A stretch of 64,000 bases of DNA from Pseudomonas poae (GTDB lineage Bacteria; Pseudomonadota; Gammaproteobacteria; Pseudomonadales; Pseudomonadaceae), in NCBI GenBank assembly GCA_004000515.1, contig CP034537.1, positions 558,001-622,000 of the forward strand. Reading direction: 5' to 3'. The notes under the pieces were generated by a model. It was not told the origin of the DNA, did not search any database, and saw only the letters and a list, made by a program, of their open reading frames with translations. Below, piece by piece: positions 10,811-21,067 of this stretch. Both the position numbers and the translations under genes were made by a program. Each line of letters begins with the position of its first letter. Within the stretch, counting starts at the first letter, position 1.

Positions 10811-11709
10811 CTAGAGGCGGCTGGACAAGTCGTCCAAAGCCGCACGCAACTCAGTGAACTGGAAAGTGAAACCCGCCGCCAACAACCGCTCGGGCAGCGC
10901 CTTCTGCCCGCCCAGCAACAAACCGGACAACTCACCCAGGCCCACCTTCAACGCAAAGGCCGGCATCGGCATGAACGCCGGGCGGTGCAGCACTTGGCCC
11001 AGGGTTTTGGCGAACTCGCGATTACGTACCGGGTGTGGCGCGCAGGCATTATAAGGACCGTTGGCATCAGGCTTGTGCAGAAGAAAATCAATCAGGGCGA
11101 TTTGGTCCTTGATATGCACCCAAGGCATCCATTGCCGACCATCGCCGATCGGCCCGCCCAGCGCCAGCTTGAACGGCAATAGCAGCCGCGACAAAAGCCA
11201 CCCTCGGCTGCCAGCACCAGGCCCGTGCGCACCAGCACCACACGCACACCCAAGGCTTCAGCGCGCTGGGCGGTTTCTTCCCAGGCAACACACAGTTGGC
11301 TCGGAAAGTCGTCCCGTACGGGGCCACTGGCTTCGGTCAACTCGCGCTCGCCACCGTCGCCGTACCAGCCCACGGCCGAACCGGAAATCAGCACCGCCGG
11401 TTTCTGCTCAAGCCCTTCAAGCCACGCCAGCAGGGTTTCGGTAAGGCTGATGCGACTGCTCCACAACAACGCCTTGCGCTTGTGTGTCCAAGGCCGATCC
11501 GCGATGGGCGCACCGGCGAGGTTAATGACCGCGTCCACCGGGCCGACAACCTGTTGTAGGCGGTCAACTCCCGACACCTGAGCGCCGCATACCTTGGCGA
11601 CGTGTTCCGGGTGGCGGCTCCATACGGTCAGGCGATGGCCCTGCGCAAGCCAGTGTTGGCAAAGTTGGCGGCCGATCAGGCCAGTACCGCCGGTCAGCAA
11701 AATATGCAT
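10811..11709 (-). CDS. TIGR01777-family NAD(P)-binding protein (YfcH/SulA-like epimerase fold); one frameshift near 11194
   Basis: Atypical short-chain dehydrogenase of about 299 aa with the Rossmann motif [11 protein letters not shown] at residues 6-16, the NLAGAPI segment and the DUF1731 C-terminal domain ([18 protein letters not shown]). Reaction unknown. The frames join when a T is added to the coding-strand T4 run (11193-11196), giving [12 protein letters not shown]. It is co-directional with hemH, and its promoter region (11710-11933) is shared with the divergent FAD gene that carries a PplR-like operator half-match. Confidence 0.88.
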
Positions 11710-11860
11710 GGGACGCTCCTCATGTAACGTTCGCCGCCGATCACTGGTCTATTTTATATGCAGGGATCATTTGTAACCGGGCGTGGCATTTGTTTAAGCA
11801 TCTGGCTTAAGCCTCAGCTTTAACCATAGGTCACGCCGTAAGAACTGGTACGCCAAAACT

Positions 11861-11884
11861 TATACCAAAAAACAATATTGTACA
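11861..11884 (+). promoter_or_regulatory. Near-consensus PplR/LitR-type direct repeat (TATACC-N12-TGTACA)
   Basis: TATACC (11861-11866) and TGTACA (11879-11884) are spaced by 12 bases, as in the perfect repeats at 13148 and 13198. Five of six bases of the left half fit T(G/A)TACA. TTGTAC here could also serve as a -35 box with TAGTCT at 11901-11906 after 17 bases. It lies 50 bases before the FAD oxidoreductase gene. Confidence 0.6.
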
Positions 11885-11903
11885 GCTATTGGTGTCGGCG
11901 TAG

Positions 11904-13132
<1,229 letters not shown>

Positions 13133-13147
13133 CCCCCTCGCAAAACT

Positions 13148-13171
13148 TGTACAAATAATTTGACTTGTACA
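13148..13171 (+). promoter_or_regulatory. LitR/PplR-type operator 1, TGTACA-N12-TGTACA
   Basis: Two exact TGTACA hexamers at 13148-13153 and 13166-13171 separated by 12 bases. This equals the direct repeat T(G/A)TACA-N12-TGTA(C/T)A reported for class II LitR (PplR1) of P. putida. The right half starts right at the -35 box TTGACT (13160-13165), so a bound regulator would block RNA polymerase. Confidence 0.88.
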
Positions 13172-13187
13172 GGATCAAACCTATGAT
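13160..13187 (+). promoter_or_regulatory. Sigma-70 promoter of the photolyase/lipid operon
   Basis: TTGACT (13160-13165), a 16-base spacer and TATGAT (13182-13187) make a near-consensus promoter 57 bases before the DUF523 start. It is embedded between two LitR-type operators, one on the -35 box and one just past the probable start point. Confidence 0.8.
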
Positions 13188-13197
13188 GAGATTTAGT

Positions 13198-13221
13198 TGT
13201 ACAAGCTTTCGATCTTGTACA
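13198..13221 (+). promoter_or_regulatory. LitR/PplR-type operator 2, TGTACA-N12-TGTACA
   Basis: Second perfect direct repeat, TGTACA at 13198-13203 and 13216-13221 with 12 bases between. It is exactly 50 bases downstream of operator 1 and lies in the presumed transcript leader, where a bound regulator could reinforce repression. Confidence 0.86.
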
Positions 13222-13243
13222 GGAATCTTGCAGAGGTTCGAAC

Positions 13244-14203
13244 ATGTCCAGCACCCACAAACCGAAGATCGCGATCAGCGCCTGCCTGCTGGGCGAGAAC
13301 GTGCGCTTCAACGGCGGACATAAACAATCCCTGCTGTGCAGCCAGACCCTCGCCGACTACTTCGACTTTGTACCGCTGTGCCCAGAAGTCGCCATTGGCC
13401 TGGGCATTCCCCGTGAGCCGATACGCCTGGTGGGCGATCCGGCGCATCCGCAAGCCGTGGGTACTGTGCACCGCGAACTGAACGTGACCCAGCCACTGGA
13501 TGATTACGGCCAGCAGATGGCCTCGGAACACACCGACCTGTGCGGCTATATCTTCATGCAGAAATCGCCGTCCTGCGGCCTGGAACGGGTCAAGGTCTAC
13601 CGCGACAACGGCACCCTGGTGGACGGCGGCGGGCGCGGCATCTACGCCCAGGCCTTTTGCACACGCCACCCCAACCTGCCCGTCGAAGAAGACGGCCGGC
13701 TGAATGACCCGGTGCTGCGCGAAAATTTCCTGACCCGCGTTTTTGTCTACGCCAGTTGGCAACAGCTGCTCGCCGAAGGCCTGACCCGCCACCGACTGCT
13801 GGCCTTTCACTCGCGCTACAAATACCTGCTGATGGCCCACAGCCCGGCGCATTACAAAAGCCTCGGCCACTTGTTGGGCAGCATGGGCAAGGATGCCAAC
13901 CTCGATGAGCTGGCCGCCTGTTATTTCAGCGAGCTGATGACCGGCCTCAGCAAGTGCGCCACCCGTGGCACCCACACCAACGTGCTGCAACACATCAGCG
14001 GCTACCTCAAGCAGGTCATCAGCGCCGACGACAAACAGGAAATGCAGACCGTCATCGGCCAGTACCGCCACGGCATCGTGCCGCTGGTGGTGCCGTTGAC
14101 CTTGCTTAAACACCACTTTCGCCAACACCCGGACCGCTACATCGCGCAGCAGGCCTACCTGCAACCGCACCCGGAAAATCTCAGCCTGCGTAACGCGATC
14201 TAA
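13244..14203 (+). CDS. DUF523 + DUF1722 protein (YbgA-like)
   Basis: 319 aa with an N-terminal DUF523 domain (about 8-155; ISACLLGENVRFNGG, and cysteines in CPEVAIGLGIPREP and KSPSCGLERVKVY) and a C-terminal DUF1722/YbgA domain (about 195-310; YKYLLMAHSPAHYKSLG). E. coli YbgA lies next to the photolyase gene phr, and the same link is seen here. The cysteines of DUF523 suggest metal or Fe-S binding or thiol chemistry; function unknown. First gene after the doubly operated promoter; good ribosome site AGAGG before the ATG. Confidence 0.9.
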   Translation: MSSTHKPKIAISACLLGENVRFNGGHKQSLLCSQTLADYFDFVPLCPEVAIGLGIPREPIRLVGDPAHPQAVGTVHRELNVTQPLDDYGQQMASEHTDLCGYIFMQKSPSCGLERVKVYRDNGTLVDGGGRGIYAQAFCTRHPNLPVEEDGRLNDPVLRENFLTRVFVYASWQQLLAEGLTRHRLLAFHSRYKYLLMAHSPAHYKSLGHLLGSMGKDANLDELAACYFSELMTGLSKCATRGTHTNVLQHISGYLKQVISADDKQEMQTVIGQYRHGIVPLVVPLTLLKHHFRQHPDRYIAQQAYLQPHPENLSLRNAI

Positions 14204-14206
14204 CCC

Positions 14207-15124
14207 ATGAAAGCAGCCCTGCAAGAAGACCTCACCCAAGCCATCGAAGACGGCTGGCTGCCGATTCGCGAAGTGGCGCGCCAGACCGGCGTCAACGCCG
14301 TGACCCTGCGCGCCTGGGAACGCCGCTATGGCCTGATCGTGCCCCAGCGCACGCCCAAGGGCCATCGACTGTTCAGCGATGAACATGTGCAACGCATCCA
14401 CACCATCCTCACCTGGCTCAATCGCGGCGTGCCGGTCAGCCAAGTCAAAGGCTTGATCGATTCCGCCCAGCCGATTCCCGATGCGGTAGAGAACGAGTGG
14501 CACACCTTGCGCCAAAACCTGGTGCAAGCCATCAGCGAACTGGCCGAACGCCGGGTCGACGATGCCTTCAACCAAGCCATGGCGCTCTATCCGCCACGCA
14601 CCCTGTGCGAGCAACTGCTGATGCCGTTGCTGCATGAACTGGAACAACGCTGGCAGGGCCAGTTTGGCGCGCAGATGGAACGGGTATTTTTCCTGTCCTG
14701 GCTGCGCAGCAAGTTTGGGGCGCGCATCTATCACAACAACCGCCAATTGCAGGGGCCGGCGTTGCTGCTGGTCAACCAGTCCGATCTCCCCCTGGAGCCG
14801 CATTTGTGGCTGAGCGCCTGGCTGGCCAGCAGCGCCAACTGCCCGGTGGAAGTGTTCGACTGGCCGCTGCCCGCCGGCGAGCTGGGCCTGGCAGTGGAAC
14901 ACCTGCAACCGCGCGCCGTGCTGATGTATTCAAGCAAGGCGCTCCACCTGTCGGCATTCGCAAAATTTCTGGGCGGCGTCAGTTGCCCAAAGTTGATCGT
15001 CGGACCAACGGTATGCATCCACCAGGCCGAGTTGGCCGTATTAACCCGTGACACCCCTGAATTGTTCGTGGCCGAAGACCCACTGTCGGCCCACCAGATA
15101 CTGATCCAGCGTGGACTTCTTTAA
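14207..15124 (+). CDS. MerR-family regulator, class II LitR/CarH-like (PplR-type)
   Basis: 305 aa: MerR winged-helix DNA-binding domain at about 15-85 (REVARQTGVNAVTLRAWERRYGL), a helical-bundle segment, and a C-terminal cobalamin-binding-like fold. In that fold the CarH-type E-x-H-x-x-G motif is degraded to EPHLWL (His kept, Gly lost), consistent with class II LitR proteins that work without B12 and answer to LOV photoreceptors. It probably represses its own operon through the TGTACA-N12-TGTACA sites and is relieved by blue light; no LOV gene is in the window. It lies 3 bases after DUF523 and directly abuts phrB. Confidence 0.88.
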   Translation: MKAALQEDLTQAIEDGWLPIREVARQTGVNAVTLRAWERRYGLIVPQRTPKGHRLFSDEHVQRIHTILTWLNRGVPVSQVKGLIDSAQPIPDAVENEWHTLRQNLVQAISELAERRVDDAFNQAMALYPPRTLCEQLLMPLLHELEQRWQGQFGAQMERVFFLSWLRSKFGARIYHNNRQLQGPALLLVNQSDLPLEPHLWLSAWLASSANCPVEVFDWPLPAGELGLAVEHLQPRAVLMYSSKALHLSAFAKFLGGVSCPKLIVGPTVCIHQAELAVLTRDTPELFVAEDPLSAHQILIQRGLL

Positions 15125-16570
15125 ATGCATTTGATCTGGCTGCGCACCGATCTGCGCCTACACGACAACACCGCCCTGGCCGCCGCGAGCCAGCGAGGCC
15201 CGATCGCGGCCGTTTACCTGATCACGCCTGAGCAGTGGCGAGCCCACGATGATGCGCCGTGCAAAGTGGATTTCTGGCTGCGTAATGTGCAGCACCTGAG
15301 CCAAGCGCTGGCTGAACTGAATATTCCATTGCTGATTCGCAATGCCGCGACCTGGGACCAGGCGCCAGCCGTGTTGAGCCAGTTGTGCCGCGAGCTGTCG
15401 GTGGAGTCGGTACACGTCAACGAGGAATACGGCATCCACGAAAGCCGTCGTGATGTAGCCGTGTCCAAGGCATTGGAAGCTGACGGTGTGAGCTTCCACA
15501 GCTACCTGGACCAGTTGTTTTTCCAACCCGGCAGCGTGCTGACCAAGACCGGCACGTACTTCCAGGTGTTCAGCCAGTTCCGCAAGGTTTGCTACACCCG
15601 CCTGCACAGCAGCTTGCCGCGTCTGGTGGCTACGCCGAAGGCCCAGGCAAAACTCGCGATAAAGGGCGACACCGTACCGCAAACCGTCGAGGGCTTCGAA
15701 CCGCCCAGCGACACCCTGCGCGCCCTCTGGCCAGCCGGTGAGGACGAAGCCCGCCGCCGTCTCGAGGCCTTCGCCGACCAGCAGATCAGCTATTACAAGG
15801 ACGTACGCGACTTCCCCGCCAAGCCCGGCACCAGCCAGCTCTCGGCGTACCTTGCCGCCGGCGTAGTTTCACCGCGCCAGTGCCTGCATGCCGCCCTGCA
15901 AACCAATCAGGGTGAATTCGAAAGCGGTGACATGGGCGCCATCACCTGGATCAACGAGCTGCTGTGGCGCGAGTTCTACAAACATATCTTGGTGGGCTAC
16001 CCACGGGTCTCTCGCCACCGCGCATTCCGCCCCGAAACCGAAGCCGTCGCCTGGCGCGATGCCCCTAAGGATCTCGCCGCCTGGCAGGAGGCCCGCACCG
16101 GCTTGCCGATCATTGACGCGGCCATGCGCCAATTGCTCGAAACCGGCTGGATGCACAACCGCCTGCGCATGGTGGTGGCGATGTTCCTCACCAAGAATTT
16201 GCTGATCGACTGGCGCGAAGGCGAGCGCTTCTTCATGCGTCACCTGATCGACGGCGACCTGGCCGCCAACAACGGCGGTTGGCAGTGGAGCTCATCCACC
16301 GGCACCGACTCGGCACCGTATTTCCGGATTTTCAGCCCGCTGAGCCAATCGGAAAAATTCGACAGCGAAGGCGTCTTCATCAAGCACTGGCTGCCGGAAC
16401 TGGCCGCGCTGAATAAAAAGGACGTGCACAACCCCGAAGCGGTCGGCGGATTGTTTGGCGTGGCCGATTACCCACGTGCCATCGTCGACCTGAAAAAATC
16501 CCGCGAACGCGCCTTGGCCGCCTTCCGCAGCCTGCCATCGCGCGAAGCCGCCGGAGGCATTCATGAGTGA
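15125..16570 (+). CDS. phrB: Deoxyribodipyrimidine (CPD) photolyase, class I
   Basis: 481-aa flavoenzyme that splits UV-made pyrimidine dimers using blue light. The N-terminal antenna domain begins LIWLRTDLRLHDN; the FAD domain contains SQLSAYLAAGVVSPR, TWINELLWREFYKH and the signature WMHNRLRMVVAMFLTKN, then WQWSSSTGTDSAPYFRIFSP. Start ATG follows the MerR stop without a gap, and the end overlaps the NTF2-like gene by 8 bases. Co-transcription with the LitR-like repressor suggests light induction. Confidence 0.97.
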   Translation: MHLIWLRTDLRLHDNTALAAASQRGPIAAVYLITPEQWRAHDDAPCKVDFWLRNVQHLSQALAELNIPLLIRNAATWDQAPAVLSQLCRELSVESVHVNEEYGIHESRRDVAVSKALEADGVSFHSYLDQLFFQPGSVLTKTGTYFQVFSQFRKVCYTRLHSSLPRLVATPKAQAKLAIKGDTVPQTVEGFEPPSDTLRALWPAGEDEARRRLEAFADQQISYYKDVRDFPAKPGTSQLSAYLAAGVVSPRQCLHAALQTNQGEFESGDMGAITWINELLWREFYKHILVGYPRVSRHRAFRPETEAVAWRDAPKDLAAWQEARTGLPIIDAAMRQLLETGWMHNRLRMVVAMFLTKNLLIDWREGERFFMRHLIDGDLAANNGGWQWSSSTGTDSAPYFRIFSPLSQSEKFDSEGVFIKHWLPELAALNKKDVHNPEAVGGLFGVADYPRAIVDLKKSRERALAAFRSLPSREAAGGIHE

Positions 16571-16985
16571 CTTCCTGCGCCGGTTCGCCCAGGCCTTCGC
16601 CACGCTGGACAAGCACAACCTGCACCTGCTCGACAGCTTGTACAGTCAGGACATCGCCTTTGCCGACCCGCTGCATGAAGTGCATGGCCTGCCTGCCATG
16701 CACCGCTACTTCGCCGAGCTGTACAGCAATGTCAGCCAGCTACGCTTCGACTTCTACAGTTTTGACCAGGTGGCCGAAGGCGAAGGTTACCTACGTTGGA
16801 AGATGAGTTTTTGCCACCCGCGCCTGGCCAACGGCAAAGTGATCCGGGTGGAAGGTTGTTCTCACTTGATGTGGCGCGACAAGGTCTACCGCCACCGCGA
16901 CTATTTCGATGCCGGCGCCATGTTGTACGAACACTTGCCCGTGTTGGGCAATGTCGTCGGCTGGCTGAAAAGGAGAATGGCATGA
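16563..16985 (+). CDS. Nuclear transport factor 2 (SnoaL-like) family protein
   Basis: 140-aa single-domain alpha+beta-barrel protein (LHEVHGLPAMHRYFAELY, YLRWKMSFCHPRLANG, EGCSHLMWRDKVYRHRDYFDAG). Such folds act as small hydrolases or isomerases, but no reaction can be assigned. Start codon lies inside the end of phrB, and the gene overlaps the following SDR by 4 bases, so translation is coupled. Homologues recur in photolyase/cyclopropane-synthase-type clusters. Confidence 0.85.
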   Translation: MSDFLRRFAQAFATLDKHNLHLLDSLYSQDIAFADPLHEVHGLPAMHRYFAELYSNVSQLRFDFYSFDQVAEGEGYLRWKMSFCHPRLANGKVIRVEGCSHLMWRDKVYRHRDYFDAGAMLYEHLPVLGNVVGWLKRRMA

Positions 16986-17764
16986 ACGCACCGACGCCCC
17001 GTCGTTATTGGCTGACCGGCGCCAGCAGTGGTATCGGTGCCGCGCTGGCCATCGAGCTGCTCAACAGCGGCGCTCATGTTGCCGTGAGTTCACGCTCCAA
17101 AGGCCCTTTGGACACGCTAACCGCACACTATCCGGGCCAGGTGCTGGTGGTGGCCGGCGACCTGACCAACAGCCAGACCGTGCGTGAAATCGGCGAACAG
17201 ATCGAGGCGGCCTGGGGCGCGCTGGACACCGTGATCCTGAACGCCGGCACCTGTGAATATGTCGACGCCAAGCAATTTGATTCATCGATCATCGAGCACG
17301 TGGTGCGTACCAATCTGCTGGCCAGCAGTTACTGCATCGAGGCCGCCTTGCCGTTGCTGCGCGCAGGTTGCACGCCTCATCTGGTAGGCGTCGCAAGTGC
17401 GGTGACCTACCTGCCGATGCCGCGCGCCGAAGCCTACGGCGCATCGAAGGCAGGCCTGCGCTACCTGTTCGAATCCCTGCGTATCAGCCTGTCACCGGAA
17501 AACATCGACGTGACGGTGATCAGCCCGGGGTTTGTCGACACGCCGCTGACCGAACGCAACGACTTCCCGATGCCCTTGAGTTGGCCGGCGGACAAGGCTG
17601 CGCGGCATATCTTCGCCAAGCTGGAAAAGCGTCCGCTGGAAATCGCCTTTCCCGCGCTGTTCATCGCCACCCTGTGGCCGCTGTCGAAGTTGCCCAACCG
17701 CGCCCAACTGATCATCGGCAAACGCATGCTGCGTAGCCCGCCACCGAAAAAGGACGACCTGTGA
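16982..17764 (+). CDS. Short-chain dehydrogenase/reductase
   Basis: 260-aa classical SDR: cofactor motif TGASSGIGAA (13-22), NAG motif in VILNAGT, catalytic Ser in GVASAVTYLP and YGASKAG with the YxxxK pair. The C-terminal hydrophobic stretch (FPALFIATLWPLSKL) suggests membrane contact, fitting a lipid-like substrate. Coupled to both neighbours by overlapping stop and start codons (ATGA at 16982, GTGA at 17761). Confidence 0.9.
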   Translation: MNAPTPRRYWLTGASSGIGAALAIELLNSGAHVAVSSRSKGPLDTLTAHYPGQVLVVAGDLTNSQTVREIGEQIEAAWGALDTVILNAGTCEYVDAKQFDSSIIEHVVRTNLLASSYCIEAALPLLRAGCTPHLVGVASAVTYLPMPRAEAYGASKAGLRYLFESLRISLSPENIDVTVISPGFVDTPLTERNDFPMPLSWPADKAARHIFAKLEKRPLEIAFPALFIATLWPLSKLPNRAQLIIGKRMLRSPPPKKDDL

Positions 17765-19008
17765 AGATCGCCATTATCGGCAGCGGCATCGCCGGACTGA
17801 CCAGCGCCTACCTGCTCAGCCGCCAGCATGAGATCACGCTGTTCGAGGCGGGCGACCGTATCGGCGGACATACCCACACGGTCAATGTCACGGTCGAGGG
17901 TAAACGCTATGCGGTGGACACCGGTTTTATCGTGTTCAACGACTGGACCTACCCCAACTTCATCCGTCTGCTGGGGCAGATCGGGGTCAAGTTCAAACCC
18001 ACCGAAATGAGCTTTTCGGTGTGCGACGAACAGACCGGGCTTGAGTACAACGGCAACAATCTCAACAGCCTGTTTGCCCAGCGTCGCAATATCCTGTCGC
18101 CGGGGTTTTGGGGCATGCTGCGCGACATCCTGCGCTTCAACCGCCAGGCGCCGCTGGACCTGCAAGAGCAGCGCATCAGCGCCGAGATGACCCTGGGCGA
18201 TTACCTCAACGCGGGCGGCTACGGCGAACGGTTTATCCGGCATTACATCGTGCCGATGGGCGCGGCGATCTGGTCGATGTCCCTGGCGGACATGCTCGGC
18301 TTTCCATTGCAGTTCTTTGTGCGTTTCTTCAAGAACCACGGCTTGCTCTCGGTGAGCAATCGGCCGCAGTGGTGCGTGATCGAGGGCGGATCCAGCAGTT
18401 ATATCGAGCCGCTGACCCGCCGCTTTCGCGAACAGATCCGCCTCAACTGCCCTGTGGATAAAGTCGAACGCATCGGCGACGGCGTGGTTATCCACAGCCC
18501 AGCTGGCAGCGAGGCCTTTGACCGCGTGGTGTTTGCCTGCCACAGCGACCAGGCCCTGGCGTTGCTCGCCGACCCCAGCCAGGCCGAGCAAGAGATCCTT
18601 GGCGCCCTCCCCTATGCCGACAACGACGTGGTGCTGCACACCGACACCCGCCTGCTGCCCGACCGCAAACTGGCCTGGGCCAGCTGGAATTACCGGCTGA
18701 GCGGCAACGCCCAAACCCAGGCTGTGGTCACCTATGACATGAACATCCTGCAAGGCATCGACAGCGACACTACCTTTTGCGTCAGCCTCAACCAAACGCC
18801 GGCGATCAACCCGCTGAAAGTGCTGGCTCGCTACACCTACGCCCACCCGCAATACAGCCTTGCGGCGGTGGCGGCCCAAGCACGTTGGGAGGAATTGCTC
18901 GGCACCCGCAACACCTTTTACTGCGGCGCTTACTGGGCTAACGGCTTTCACGAAGACGGCGTGGTCAGCGCCCTGCGCGTGGCCCAAGCGTTCGGGGAAA
19001 GCCTGTGA
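17761..19008 (+). CDS. FAD-dependent amine-oxidase-like oxidoreductase of the fatty-acid-modification cluster
   Basis: 415-aa flavoprotein with dinucleotide motif IGSGIAGLTSAYLLS (5-19) and the FEAGDRIGGHTHTV segment of the NAD(P)-binding 'amine oxidase' family; the C-terminus (FYCGAYWANGFHEDGVVSALRVA) closes the FAD site. GTG start overlaps the SDR stop. Next to DUF1365 and a CFA-synthase-like enzyme, a conserved trio in proteobacteria, it probably oxidises or desaturates acyl chains. The substrate is inferred from context only. Confidence 0.88.
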   Translation: MKIAIIGSGIAGLTSAYLLSRQHEITLFEAGDRIGGHTHTVNVTVEGKRYAVDTGFIVFNDWTYPNFIRLLGQIGVKFKPTEMSFSVCDEQTGLEYNGNNLNSLFAQRRNILSPGFWGMLRDILRFNRQAPLDLQEQRISAEMTLGDYLNAGGYGERFIRHYIVPMGAAIWSMSLADMLGFPLQFFVRFFKNHGLLSVSNRPQWCVIEGGSSSYIEPLTRRFREQIRLNCPVDKVERIGDGVVIHSPAGSEAFDRVVFACHSDQALALLADPSQAEQEILGALPYADNDVVLHTDTRLLPDRKLAWASWNYRLSGNAQTQAVVTYDMNILQGIDSDTTFCVSLNQTPAINPLKVLARYTYAHPQYSLAAVAAQARWEELLGTRNTFYCGAYWANGFHEDGVVSALRVAQAFGESL

Positions 19009-19811
19009 ACAGCGCCCTGTACAGCGGCTGGATTGCCCATCGCCGGTTTGCGCCCAAGGCTCATGCCTTTCGCTACCGCATCGGCCTGCTGTATTTGGAT
19101 TTGAGCGAGGAACATGAGGTACTTGGGCTATCGCCCCTGGCCGGACCCAGCCGCTTTGCGCCGTTCGGTTTTCGCCAGCAGGACTACCTGCGTGAATTGA
19201 CGCGTACCGGCATGAGCTTGAGCGATGCCGTGCGCCAAGAAGTCGGCAAGGCGCTGGGGCGTACGCCCCAGGGCGTTATCTGCCTACTGACCCAGGCCCG
19301 CAGTTGGGGCCTGGCCTTTAACCGTGAGTTTCTTCTACTGCTTCGAGGCCGACGGGCAACTGGCCGCGATCCTGTGTGAAGTGACCAACACCCCATGGCG
19401 CGAGCGCTATCACTACGTGCTGCCGGCCATGGCACTGGGCGCCGATGAGCACCAGCATTTCGCCGTGGCCAAGGCCTTTCATGTGTCACCGTTCCTGCCG
19501 CGCGACCTGGAATACCGCATGAGCTTCAGCCCGCCCGCCGCCAGGCTTGGCGTGCATATGGCCGACTGGCAGGGCGCGCAAAAAGTCTTCGATGCCACCT
19601 TGAGCCTGCAAAGGAAGCCCTCAACCGCGCCAGCTTGCATCGCTACCTGTGGCGTTTTCCGTGGATGACCGCCAAGACCTGCCTCGCCATTTACTGGCAG
19701 GCCCTGCGCCTGTTGCTCAAACGCACACCGATTTTCCCCCACCGGGCCGCCGATGGCGACGCTCGTATTGCAGTCGGGTATCCCAAGGATCGCCGCCATG
19801 AAAACCCCTAG
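19005..19811 (+). CDS. DUF1365 family protein; two frameshifts (near 19322 and 19608)
   Basis: About 269 aa after repair. N-terminus SALYSGWIAHRRFAPKAHAFRYRIG, central FN-PVSFFYCF (family FNPVSFYY motif, split by a 2-base loss at 19322) and LHRYLWRFPWMTAKTC C-terminal part joined by adding an A near 19608. GTG start overlaps the flavoprotein stop; the stop TAG at 19809-19811 lies inside the next gene. DUF1365 has no assigned reaction but is found almost always with this flavoprotein and a CFA-like synthase. Confidence 0.85.
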
Positions 19812-21067
19812 CTTATCGGTCAAGGCCAACCGCCTGAACGTCAACGGCATGACCAGCGCACTGCTGCGCAAGGCCGTACTGCGTCAACTCAGCCAACTGC
19901 GCCACGGCCAGTTGGTGGTGATTGAGGAGGGCGAACGCCAAGTATTCGGCGCACGCGAGGCGCACCTGCTGGGGGAAATCCAGATCCTCGATCCGGCGGT
20001 GTGGGGCCTGGTGGCGGCCAACGGTTCCATCGGCGCCGGCGAGGCGTTTATCCATGGTTACTGGAGCAGCCCGGACCTGACCGCGGTGGTGCGCGTGATG
20101 GTCAGCAACCTGGACGTGCTCGACGCGATGGAAGGCGGCCTGGCACGCCTGGCTCGGCCACTCACCCAGGGTTTGCACTGGCTCAACCGCAACACGCGCA
20201 AAGGCTCGCAAAAAACATAGCCGCCCACTACGACCTGGGCAACGACCTGTTCGAGGAATTCCTCGACCCGACCATGATGTACTCGGCGGCGCAGTTCCTC
20301 ACACCGACGACACCCTGGAACAGGCGCAGTTGAACAAGCTGGAACGTATCTGCCAGAAGCTCGCGCTCAAGCCCGACGACCATCTGCTGGAAATCGGCAC
20401 CGGCTGGGGCAGCATGGCGTTGTATGCCGCGCAGCACTACGGCTGCAAGGTCACCACCACGACCTTGTCCAAGGAACAGTTCGCCTATACCGAAAAACGT
20501 ATCGAGGCCCTGGGGCTGCAAGGCCAGGTCACCCTGCTGTTGCAGGACTACCGCGACCTCACTGGCCAGTACGACAAATTGGTGTCCATCGAAATGATCG
20601 AAGCGGTGGGCCATCGCTTCCTGCCGACCTACTTCAAACAGTGCGCGCACCTGCTCAAGGACAATGGCCTGATGTTGCTGCAAGCCATCACCATCCGCGA
20701 CCAACGCTACGAACAAGCCAAGAGCAACGTCGACTTTATCCAGCGTTACATCTTCCCCGGCGGCGCCCTGCCCTGTGTGCAAAAGATGCTGGAGATCGTC
20801 AGCCGCGACACCGACATGAACCTGATGCACATGGAGGATTTCGGCCTGCACTACGCGCGAACCCTGCGCCTGTGGCATGAGAACTTTCGCCGCGCCCATG
20901 GCCGTCTGGCAGAGTTGGGCTACGATGAGTACTTCCTGCGCTTGTGGGAGTTCTACTTGTGCTACTGCGAGGGTGGGTTTATGGAACGCACGATTGGTAC
21001 CGCACAATTACTGTTGGCCAAGCCGGCCGCGCTCAACCCGCCATTGCTCGGGCGTTTCAGTGCTTAA
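19798..21067 (+). CDS. Cyclopropane-fatty-acid-synthase-like SAM methyltransferase; two frameshifts (near 20208 and 20300)
   Basis: About 423 aa. N-terminal lipid-binding part (IHGYWSSPDLTAVVRVMV), then AAHYDLGNDLFEEFLDPTMMYSAAQF, SAM motif LEIGTGWGSMAL, EMIEAVGH, and the C-terminal LCYCEGGFMERTIG typical of CFA synthases. Missing A in CAAAAAAC (20208) and missing C at 20300 break the frame. CFA synthases methylate unsaturated acyl chains of membrane lipids; paralogues in this cluster type (UfaM) make methylated precursors of furan fatty acids, singlet-oxygen scavengers. Which reaction applies is not decidable from sequence. Confidence 0.9.

Noticed and set aside
13193..14908. 571-codon antisense frame over DUF523 and the MerR gene
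   Set aside because: Shadow frame; both sense genes have clear domains and ribosome sites.
17461..18987. 508-codon antisense frame over the SDR and flavoprotein genes
   Set aside because: Shadow of coupled, conserved genes.
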